Assembly: GCA_951394045.1 (NCBI GenBank)
Contig: CATOAN010000023.1
Span: forward strand, 1 to 16,248
Length of the DNA stretch: 16,248 nucleotides
Reading direction: 5' to 3'
Origin: Nitzschia sp. DOCU1
Lineage: Eukaryota > Bacillariophyta > Bacillariophyceae > Bacillariales > Bacillariaceae
Made by a program: the position numbers and the translations under genes. Positions 8,533 to 15,127 of the stretch are shown piece by piece (the stretch's first letter is position 1; every line of letters begins with the position of its first letter). Under the pieces are notes generated by a model. The model saw nothing but the letters and a program-made list of their open reading frames with translations. It was not told the origin of the DNA and did not search any database.

Positions 8533-8604
8533 CATGGTGATTCTTTGTTCAGCTGACCCCAAATTTGTGCAAAATTAAGAGGCGAGCGTCATTCGAGTCA
8601 CATG
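8533..8604 (-). promoter_or_regulatory. SECIS element (selenocysteine insertion hairpin) in the SelU 3' UTR
   Basis: It begins 58 nt after the stop codon at 8663-8665. Reading the minus strand: lower stem CATGTGA (8604-8598) pairs with TCA-C-CATG (8540-8533, one bulge). After an internal loop comes ATGA (8592-8589), whose UGA faces UGA at 8551-8549 to form the tandem G.A quartet. Helix II is GCU C GCCUC (8587-8579) against GGGGU C AGC (8560-8552), with G-U wobbles and a C.C mismatch. The unpaired AA (8576-8575) lies 12 nt after ATGA, the spacing expected of eukaryotic SECIS elements. A mini-stem UUU/AAA above it suggests form 2. It recruits SBP2/eEFSec to decode UGA at 9239-9241. The folding was done by hand. 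Confidence 0.75.
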
Positions 8605-8662
8605 TGGATCCATTCCTTCCGATGTCGCCTGCCGTCGATGAGAAAATTATGTTTGCTCCACT

Positions 8663-9601
8663 TTAGGCTCCAATCAACCCCCCAGCTTTCGCCCGCAAGC
8701 TGAGTCTTTCTTTCGCCAAGTCAACGACCTCTTGTATATTGCTATGTGCGCCAGTTGATGCATCGTAGTGAGCGAAAATTGTTTCAGCTCCGTCGAACAA
8801 GAATGTACCTCCTTGGTTGAACGCTTGTTGCTGCTTTGGAGGAATAAAAACCGCTGCACGTACAAAAATTTGTAAGAAATGACAGAGCTTTCTTCATTAC
8901 ACGAACTGAAGGAGAAATGACGTACCTTTGTTCCATTTCGAAAGGACCTTTCCCAGTTCTTTCATTCCATCTGGTTTCGTAAATCGATCCAAAAACGCAA
9001 ATGGCGTTTCGACGGAGAAGAATGTCTCTTTGACACCTTGGTTCAGCTGCAGTGAAACGTAGAGGGCATTTTCAGGGTCGACATACAAGTACTGATCACC
9101 ATCCTGAAGCTCAAGATGCTTCACCAGCCTTTTCCCGACCTCTGGCTTCCCAATCGACACCAGCACTAGGTTTACCCCCAATTCCTTGAGTTCATCCACC
9201 CGCTTACTCCATTGCAGGATGAACTCTTGACACAAAGGTCACCCAAGGGATCGAAGGAAAACGACCACGGATACACTATCTGATGTAGGATCACCAATCA
9301 ACTCGTCCATGGTGACAGATTGACCGTCGAGGTTGAAGATGGATTTTTTGCGAATCGTCTCTCGGTGATTTATTCTTCGTGCCGACTCGGAAGGTTTGCC
9401 CGATAATTTGACATTGCTCTGGCAACCACATTCATCGGCTGCCGTGGCCTTGGGAGCGATATTACTCCGGGTATTCATCTCAATCCCGACGATTTGAAGT
9501 CCATGTCGGTTTGGGAATGACGGTGGTAGAAAACCGTTGGTCGAAGCCAGCAGTGAACATACCAGTATCGCTGCTCCTGATGTAGGCCTTCTGGGTATCA
9601 T
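8663..9601 (-). CDS. SELU: SelU/PRXL2-type selenoprotein, probably plastid-targeted (two exons, in-frame UGA)
   Basis: Exon 1 is 8926-9601 and exon 2 is 8663-8853, giving 288 residues if TGA at 9239-9241 is read as Sec121. The family (AhpC-TSA_2, thioredoxin fold) carries CxxC or UxxC after a strand of the type VVxxLRxxG. Here the strand is VSVVVFLRSLG, then U-P-L-C with Cys124, then QEFILQWSKRVDELKELGVN. Further family blocks are YLYVDPENALYVSL, ETFFS, and in exon 2 NQGGTFLFDGAETIFAHYDA with GAHSNIQEVVDLA, so homology continues on both sides of the TGA. The TGA is followed by C, a weak stop context. ATG 9601 has A at -3. Residues 1-23 are a signal peptide ending STNGFLPPSF, close to the diatom ASAFAP pattern, hence likely plastid import. 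Probable role: thiol/selenol redox. The SECIS lies at 8533-8604. A decayed Cys gene or a sequencing error is the alternative. Confidence 0.88.
8854..8925 (-). other. 72-bp intron of the SelU gene
   Basis: Donor AAAG|GTACGT and acceptor ACGTGCAG|CGG, phase 1. Removal joins SKWNK to AVFIPPKQQQAFNQGGTFLF, restoring the conserved QGGTF block and the final helix; reading through gives only a few unrelated residues and a stop. Confidence 0.85.
9239..9241 (-). other. In-frame UGA read as selenocysteine (Sec121)
   Basis: The codon falls exactly at the first Cys position of the CxxC redox motif of the PRXL2 family (U-P-L-C). Recoding is inferred from position, continued homology and the downstream SECIS. 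Confidence 0.82.
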
Positions 9602-9766
9602 GGTAGAAAATAAATTGTTCTTTCCTCAAACTATCGTCGTCGTTTGGTTGAGATTATGAGTGTCCATCACGTTCTTATTCACATTCCTTCGTCTTTCGGC
9701 TGACGCAAGCATCATCGGGTCAGCACAAGGAAGAACCCGGACCAGGAAGAACGTATCGCTAAACTC
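9602..9766. promoter_or_regulatory. Short divergent promoter, SelU / Q-rich gene
   Basis: Only 165 bp separate the two start codons, so the promoter and both 5' UTRs must fit here. From about 9715 to 9766 the sequence is open in the frame of the rightward gene and reads NPDQEERIAKL into the Met at 9767, which looks coding. Confidence 0.45.
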
Positions 9767-10306
9767 ATGAAGGAACGATACGGCCTGGAACTTCCAACCA
9801 TGAGAACAATAGCGAATCACAAAAGTGGCGTACAAGTGGGGGTCGGGATGGAGTCAGAATTCGGTGCCAACGATGGACGGACAAGGCTAGCGCCCACCAT
9901 CTCATCCGTTCCAGAGTCGGGACAAACAGCACCGAATTCTTCCGTGGCAAGTAACTCTATGGACTCTGGCCAGCAAGGACATGATCCACTGCATACCCTT
10001 CATGGCCCACCCGCCCTTTCGAGTCAACAGCAAGGTTCGCAATCCACCATTCCGCCTGCGTTGCTGGCTCAAATGCCTCCCAAGATTCGCGAAATCGCAA
10101 ATCGACGGCCCGATCTCGTGCAACAGCTGCTTGTACACAAGCAACAACAACTGATGCAACAAGGGAATATTGCCAATCCTAGCATTGCAATGATACCAGA
10201 GGAGGAAGATCAACTCGATAGTCTAGTAGACGACGACGAAACGACAAGTCTTATTCAACGGCGACCACACTCCAGGTACAAATCGACCGACGGAAGTGCC
10301 ATTTAA
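9767..10306 (+). CDS. Unknown Gln/Ser-rich protein, start uncertain
   Basis: 179 residues from ATG 9767. No family is recognised. Residues 40-95 are Ser/Gln/Gly-rich and probably disordered. TIPPALLAQMPPKIREIANR (94-113) and RPDLVQQLLVHKQQQLMQQ (114-132) form a likely amphipathic helix pair. An acidic stretch (145-160) and a polar basic tail follow. The frame stays open upstream of the ATG and reads NPDQEERIAKLMKERYGLEL, a convincing helix, back to a TGA near 9702. A short 5' exon joined by an intron is therefore possible, for example an ATG at 9656 with a GT directly after it, but I cannot fix it. The SelU start lies 165 bp away on the other strand. Confidence 0.6.
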   Translation: MKERYGLELPTMRTIANHKSGVQVGVGMESEFGANDGRTRLAPTISSVPESGQTAPNSSVASNSMDSGQQGHDPLHTLHGPPALSSQQQGSQSTIPPALLAQMPPKIREIANRRPDLVQQLLVHKQQQLMQQGNIANPSIAMIPEEEDQLDSLVDDDETTSLIQRRPHSRYKSTDGSAI

Positions 10307-10579
10307 ATGAGAGGCAAATTATCAGAGACCGGATCAAGTATTACAATAGAAAAATGTTCTATAATCTACAGTCCTACTCGACTGGGCTCGTACCATTATG
10401 CATTTATCGATAGTTCCCGGATCGAATCCATCCAAATCTACAGATTGTTCATGCCATTACTATTAGTGTATGTTTATTAATCTACTACTAGCACTAGCTC
10501 CTCTCGAAACTCTCACGCAATAACCAACACTACTACTTTGCAGCTGTCGACCACGACTTACAAGAAGCAACCGAGGCTT

Positions 10580-10602
10580 TTGTTACTACGGAGTAGTAAC
10601 AA
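10580..10602. repeat. Perfect 10-bp inverted repeat, 3-nt loop
   Basis: TTGTTACTAC, then GGA, then GTAGTAACAA. A near-perfect palindrome that could be a cruciform, an RNA hairpin or a dimeric binding site. It sits in the ACT/TAC-rich stretch. Confidence 0.9.
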
Positions 10603-10626
10603 CCCAAGAATATCCCTGCTACTTAG

Positions 10627-10645
10627 TACTACTACTACTACTAGA
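10627..10645. repeat. TAC/ACT trinucleotide run
   Basis: Five consecutive TAC-type triplets (AGTACTACTACTACTACTAG), with shorter ACT/CTA runs at about 10482-10492, 10528-10537 and 10690-10698. This is a microsatellite, possibly length-variable. Confidence 0.85.
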
Positions 10646-10697
10646 AGTACGGTCAAGGGGTGCCATTCGACTGCCCCGGCAGAAACACGGACTACTA

Positions 10698-10723
10698 CCG
10701 AAGTCTTTTGAGTCAGACTTCGG
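10698..10723. repeat. 9-bp hairpin, 8-nt loop
   Basis: CCGAAGTCT (10698-10706) and AGACTTCGG (10715-10723) are perfect complements around TTTGAGTC. The left arm overlaps the end of an ACTACT run. No U-tract or gene end makes it a terminator. Confidence 0.85.
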
Positions 10724-11116
10724 CGTATTTCGCTTGAAGATTCGGATTTGCCTGAATCGAATTGTCGAAAAATCTTCTTACCGGTAGTTTCGCAGTCATC
10801 AATTCCGTTCCTTGGACTGGCGGCATCACATCGCGAACCGGCTGACTCCTATCGGCGTACAGTATCATAGGCCCTTGCGATCTCCAACTGCATGCAGACA
10901 TGCATTATATATCCGCATTCTTACCCGCCTTGTGAGAGCATCAACATGATAATGCACGTGCATAAACCTCTGAATAGCATGTCCTAACGAGAATATCATG
11001 GCATTTCACACTCGGAGTGTAGTGCGGCGGTTTTGTGCCCTCCATATGCAGCATGCGCCGCCGGTTCAATTCAGTATGGGGGGCTTCGTTTCCTTTCCCC
11101 AAGATCGAACGATTCT

Positions 11117-11204
11117 CATTCCAACTTGCTTTTTCAAAGAAGAGCTCCTCGAAACAAAAACCATCCCAACTTGTTTTCAAAGAAGAAGTCACCCTAACAA
11201 AAAG
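11117..11204. repeat. Imperfect tandem duplication, period 45 bp
   Basis: Unit 1 (11117-11161) and unit 2 (11162-11204) both read CAT[T/C]CCAACTTG, a T-run, CAAAGAAGA, a variable C-rich part, then an A-rich AACAAAAA. Unit 2 is 2 bp shorter. The copies are recent enough to align by eye and lie about 215-300 bp before the start codon at 11419. Confidence 0.8.
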
Positions 11205-11273
11205 TACTATGGTTTATTCCAATCCGTTAAACAAATGCTGTCCGCTTCGGTTTCGATTCGGGACCATAGTACT
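11203..11273. repeat. 11-bp inverted repeat with 49-nt loop
   Basis: AGTACTATGGT (11203-11213) is the exact reverse complement of ACCATAGTACT (11263-11273). It begins where the 45-bp tandem duplication ends and may form a stem-loop or mark a small insertion. Confidence 0.85.
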
Positions 11274-11418
11274 GTCTTTCGCATAGCGCTGGAAAATCCG
11301 ATCCTTTCTTCGATGAAGATGAAAGGTCGAGGCAAGGATTCTTCTTGCTGGCATAAAATATTCACAAGAAAATATTAAGTCGAAACTTCCTTCGAAGCAA
11401 ATTATTGAGAGATTAAAC

Positions 11419-13774
11419 ATGCTGGTGATCGGCACTTTGTCATTCTTGGCAACCCTTTCTTCTTGGGCCGCGGTGGCAGCAGAATCCAATGTCGACCCAA
11501 ATGTAGTAACCTGTCCGCCCGACGACATTAACCTTTCCATGGCCGGCACCAGCTCCGGTAATCACTTGGTAGAAGCTTGGCAAAAGGCGTACTCGGGGCG
11601 TTATTGCCCAGGATTCAATGTCACATTTCAAATGAATTCCTGGGACGCGGCAGCATCTCGGGTGTGTGACAACTCGTTGGTTTATGACCCAGTTGATATC
11701 GCCAGCATGGCTGGATCTTTCTTTGAGCCTCAAGCCTATACTGAAGACGGATGGGGCTTTCAATGCTTGCGATCAAAAGGGACGCGGCAAACAATTTTGG
11801 TGAGTGCAAGTTTTTGCTGGCTCGAATCGCTAGAAGTTACTACATGTACGGCCGGATGTTGCTCACACTATTCTCTTGTTGTTCATTCTGAAGCTTCATG
11901 TCGCCAATAAGGGAGTATCATTAGAAGTGAGCAAGCATGGTCCTGCTGCTACTTGTGTTGAGCTACTCGGTGGGGGGCTCTCGGCGGACCAAATCAGGTG
12001 GATCTTTTCTGATTTCAGCACCAAACAGCTCGTTTCCAACGGATGGGATCCGGCGTCTGTTCCCTTTTTGGACGGCGACGACAGCACCCACCTATGGAGT
12101 GAACTCAACGAGAATTGCACCTCCACGGAGATTATTCTAGCAGCCCCAGAAGAAGAACTTGGCACTGGTGGTCCCACCGACTTCTTCTTCGAGCACATTC
12201 TTTCCAGTAGAGGCGAACAGATGAGAGATTACTTTGGTGGGGCAACATCGGAGGAGATCGCTCAGTACTTGCATGACAATGATGCTGCGATCGCTTTCAA
12301 TCACCTTTATGACATGCTATCTTCAACCTTTCAGGACCAAAATTTGCGAGCTGTCGCAATCAAGGCCGACGACGGAAATGTGGTCTTCTCGAACGCAAAA
12401 GCCATTGAAAGCGGGGCGTACCCGTTTTTGCAGAAAGTGATGATTGGATTGGTCAACGATCCGGGGGCACTCAACTTCACTCGTCCCTTCCTTGAGTTTG
12501 GGTTGTCAGTAGAGGGTGAAGAAATACTCATGAGCATTGGGTATTGGCCCCTTCGTGACTGGGAAAAGCTTGTAATGTACACTCGTGTGGGGTCCCATCT
12601 AGGCTTGAATATCGACGAGATAAGAGCCCAATGTGGCCCGTCAAATGGAAAGATTACTATAGCAGGAAGCGACACCGTTCTTCCAGTCGTTGAAATCTGG
12701 TCTCAGATATACAAGATAGCATGCCTGACCGACATTGAACTTGAGGGGGGAGGTAGCAATATCGGAGCGTACCGCGCTTGTGCCAGTCCCGAATCGGGGG
12801 ACGATGTTACTATCGGAATGATGTCGAGGGACTTCGACCCAACAGATGAAGCGGTTCCTCGTCAAAACAGCGAAAACTTTGTTTACGATTGTATCCAGGA
12901 AGACGAGGACGTCATTGAAAGATCAGTGATTCACATCGATGTTGCCCTTGATGGCATTTCGGTCCTGTTTCCCATCGGTGGCATGGGGGAACATTGTGTT
13001 CGCCTCCTTGGAGGACTGACCATGGATCAGCTTCGATGGATGTACTCCAGTTACAATGATATTGAACTACAGCAGTCTGGTTGGGACCCTAATTGCTTGA
13101 AGAACAATGACTTCGACTTGAACACTCACAAGTGGAGTGAACTTGACTCCCGTTGCGCCGACGAGGAAATTCAGCTGGCCGGAGACTATTGGAACGACGG
13201 GTCCTTTACGAAATTCTCCATGCAACTGCTCCCCGACTACAACAAGGGTGAGCACATTGCTAATACCCGCCCCAAGCTCTACGCCGAAGTTTATGGCTAT
13301 GACGCTCTCAAATACATGCTGGAACACGAAGACGCGGTATCCTATGTGGGATACCACTATTTCTACGAACACCAAGATGTCTATTGGGCCGCGCCTCTCG
13401 CTCGGTCGCCAACTGAACCGTTCGTGAGCCCGTCTGAGACGACCATAGGGGATCGCTCCTACCCGCTTGTCCGATCTATTTTTGTGAATCTTTACAACGA
13501 CCCCGACGCGTTGCGAGATTCCAAGCCACTTATCGAGTTTGGTCTCTCACGCCCCGAGTTGCTTCGTACCAGCGGTGGCTACGTCGCCATTGTTGGCGAC
13601 CTAAGGGATGAGATGCTTAATAGGTTGAGGGGCGCACCCTATGCCATGTCCATTGATACAACGGAAGAAGAATCCAACAACCGAGTCGGCGTTATACTTG
13701 GAAGTCTCGTCGCGTGCATTGTTGTTGTGATCGTCGCTCTCGTTTTGTGTCGCTACTTGCGCAAATCCAATTAA
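11419..13774 (+). CDS. Tandem PstS-like phosphate-binding protein with C-terminal membrane anchor (two exons)
   Basis: Exon 1 is 11419-11799 and exon 2 is 11894-13774, giving 753 residues. Residues 1-21 are a signal peptide (LVIGTLSFLATLSSWAAVAA). Two periplasmic-binding-protein domains of the PstS type follow. Domain 1 (about 38-375) has MAGTSSGNHLVEAW (41-54) for the anion loop, and CVELLGGGLSADQIRWIFS. Domain 2 (about 380-710) repeats these as IAGSDTVLPVVEIW, DVTIGMMSRDF and CVRLLGGLTMDQLRWMYSS. Both have the DPxALxxxxPxxEFGLS block. Loop residues differ: Thr-Ser-Ser in domain 1, Ser-Asp-Thr in domain 2, so affinities may differ. VGVILGSLVACIVVVIVALV (725-744) is one membrane helix followed by a short basic tail, so both domains face outside or the lumen. 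Bacterial PstS feeds an ABC transporter; no partner is encoded here. ATG 11419 has A at -3. Surface phosphate capture or sensing is inferred. Confidence 0.9.
11800..11893 (+). other. 94-bp intron of the tandem phosphate-binding gene
   Basis: Donor TTTTG|GTGAGTG and acceptor TCTGAAG|CTT, phase 0. Removal joins RQTIL to LHVANKGVSLEVSKHG, matching SVIHIDVALDGISVLF at the same place in the second repeat. The unspliced frame reaches a stop at 11910. Confidence 0.85.
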
Positions 13775-14238
13775 CACCAGTCGTCCACGGAGCAAGGATT
13801 ACATTATCCGCAAAAAGCAGTGGAGCTTTTTGATGCATATTGAGTTTCATTAATCTAGCACATTATACGTGTGTTTGCCTAATAAATTCGAAAGGTGGTG
13901 CTGATGCGCCAACAAAGTGGTAGTGCTGGTATGAATGAGTTGCCGAGTGATGTGAATGGTTAGCATCTGATGCTGCGTTCTAGTTGGCTAGTAGTCTACT
14001 CGATCTGCGGCAATAAGAATACAGATTCCGCCGCTTAGCTCGGTGGTCTACTAGAAATAAAATGTGGTGGTGTCAGTAAATAATACTATCATTGTATTCT
14101 ACCTTTTGGTGCGAGAATTCTACGAAATTTGCAGCAGCAACAATGTCGATTTGGCGTGGCAAGAAAAAGGTCCTCTGCTGTGCATAAAGTCTTCGTTCTT
14201 GTTGATTCTTCATCTGGTCCTGGGAGTACGTCTTGTTT
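13775..14238. other. Convergent 3' region
   Basis: 464 bp between the stop of the phosphate-binding gene (+) and the stop of the small Ser/Asn/Gly/Tyr-rich gene (-). A canonical AATAAA at 13881-13886 may be the polyadenylation signal of the former, 107 nt after its stop. No gene or RNA gene was supported. Confidence 0.45.
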
Positions 14239-14618
14239 TTACTTGCTCTTGCCGCTGGAGGATTGTCCAGAGGGCGAAGTGTAGTTGGAGTATCCATTAC
14301 CCGAGTTGTAATAGGTCGATCCATTATCGTTCGAGTAGTAGTACGAGCCATTGCTGTTGGAGTCTGTGCGGGCGGCGGCATCATTGTTTTCGGTGTCAGA
14401 ACAAGCAGCAGCAAGGTCAAAGTAGTAGACGAGGCAACAAGTAACGCAAGATTAGAAATGCGAATGCGAATCCATGACTGTCAAGCAAGCTGGGCAATCG
14501 CAATGCCGTGGCACGATCCAAAAGCAAACTTACAATGGTAGGAGCTTCCAGAGTTGGAGTTGCTTCCGCCAGGAGTGTTGTAGTGATTTCCTTGGCTGTT
14601 GGTTCCAGAGCGAGGCAT
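14239..14618 (-). CDS. Small Ser/Asn/Gly/Tyr-rich low-complexity protein (two exons)
   Basis: Exon 1 is 14534-14618 (85 nt) and exon 2 is 14239-14363 (125 nt), giving 69 residues. The start is in the context GCCACCATGC, an optimal Kozak sequence. The protein begins MPRSGTNSQGNHYNTPGGSN and then runs in short repeats, SSYHYSNSNGSYYYSNDNGS, TYYNSGNGYSNYTSP, ending SGQSSSGKSK. The Tyr-flanked SN/NG units occur on both sides of the splice, which strongly supports the junction. Composition resembles prion-like or structural low-complexity proteins; there is no signal peptide and no Cys. I half-recall similar short proteins in other stramenopiles and fungi but cannot confirm. Function is unknown. 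Confidence 0.83.
14364..14533 (-). other. 170-bp intron of the small Ser/Asn/Gly/Tyr-rich gene
   Basis: Donor CCATT|GTAAGT and acceptor CGCACAG|ACTCC, phase 1 (T + AC makes Tyr29). It is the longest intron in the window, more than twice the length of exon 1. Confidence 0.82.
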
Positions 14619-15127
14619 GGTGGCAGCAGTTGCTTCTTGTTGGTGAAAGGGGACAACGAGGAAAATAGTGCGACGCAATCGATTGCAATCTCAGACTCGA
14701 GGGGAGTGGATTTTATGAGAGAGAAAACGAATGAGAGAGCGAAACGAGGATCGTGGACGAAAGTGGATGGCGTCGAGAGCAAAAGATACGGCAATTCCTC
14801 CGTTCAGCTCAGCCTATTTCGTACTTACAGCAATGACGGTACTACGATTTACGTAAGTTCGGATTCCGAATCCTTCGGCGCGCCACAATGCGGTGATTTG
14901 ATTGGATCGCAACGACACCCTCCATCAACACCAAACTTGATGCCGAGAGCTCGAATCGCCAATCAAGAGGTCGTCTTGCACGGAGTATCTTTGGGTATGT
15001 CCGTCATCCGTGAGGTTGCACAACTCGCCACCCATCATTCATTTTTTCCCCCCTCCACCTCGAGACGGCCATGGCGCTGTCGCTATTCGGATGAGCATTA
15101 TCTACCGAAACGAACGGCTGGCAAAAC
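14619..15127. promoter_or_regulatory. Divergent promoter region, small low-complexity gene / right-edge gene
   Basis: 509 bp with no supported gene; a long open frame across it (14508-15152, +) is low-complexity and overlaps both genes. TTACGTAA (14849-14856), a bZIP-type palindrome, is followed at once by GGATTCCGAATCC (14861-14873), a perfect 6-bp dyad around one C. ACTTAC/GTAAGT (14823-14828 and 14853-14858) flank the first. A C-rich run lies at 15049-15057. Confidence 0.45.
14849..14873. promoter_or_regulatory. Adjacent palindromes TTACGTAA and GGATTCCGAATCC
   Basis: The two perfect dyads are 4 bp apart, about 230 bp from the start at 14618 and 255-280 bp from the start at 15128. TTACGTAA is a known binding sequence of bZIP factors in animals; diatoms have many bZIPs. 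Function is inferred only. Confidence 0.35.

Larger units (their letters stand above)
10307..11418. other. Gene-poor region upstream of the tandem phosphate-binding gene
   Basis: 1.1 kb without a convincing gene. The left part (10307-10730) has scattered ACT/TAC triplets and two perfect hairpins. The right part (11117-11273) has a 45-bp imperfect tandem repeat and an 11-bp inverted repeat. Open frames at 10713-10901 (-), 10941-11192 (-) and 10998-11378 (+) have no recognised family. The last 150 bp should hold the promoter and 5' UTR of the gene at 11419. A single GAATATCC at 10608-10615 fits GNATATNC, the P1BS consensus of PHR-type phosphate-starvation factors, but one such match per kb is not rare. 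Confidence 0.5.

Noticed and set aside
8897..9235. Separate 112-residue gene downstream of a separate 120-residue gene at 9239-9601
   Set aside because: Both are one frame and one protein family; the downstream part has no ATG start (its first codon is TTG), and the TGA between them sits at the redox Cys position.
10418..10430. CGGATCGAATCCA, resembling a tRNA T-loop/B-box
   Set aside because: The upstream sequence does not form D or anticodon arms, and there is no matching acceptor stem.
10608..10615. P1BS-type site GAATATCC upstream of the phosphate-binding gene
   Set aside because: A single match about 800 bp from the start codon has a sizeable chance of arising at random, so it is not called as a site.
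10998..11378. 126-residue plus-strand frame
   Set aside because: It spans a tandem DNA repeat and a long-loop inverted repeat, has no recognisable family, and lies just before the phosphate-binding gene; treated as non-coding.
11876..13774. Stand-alone second phosphate-binding gene
   Set aside because: Position 11876 is a TTG within the intron, and the signal peptide and the first half of domain 1 are in the preceding exon.
14035..14047. TTAGCTCGGTGGT, resembling a tRNA A-box
   Set aside because: No acceptor stem, anticodon arm or B-box follows at tRNA spacing on this strand.
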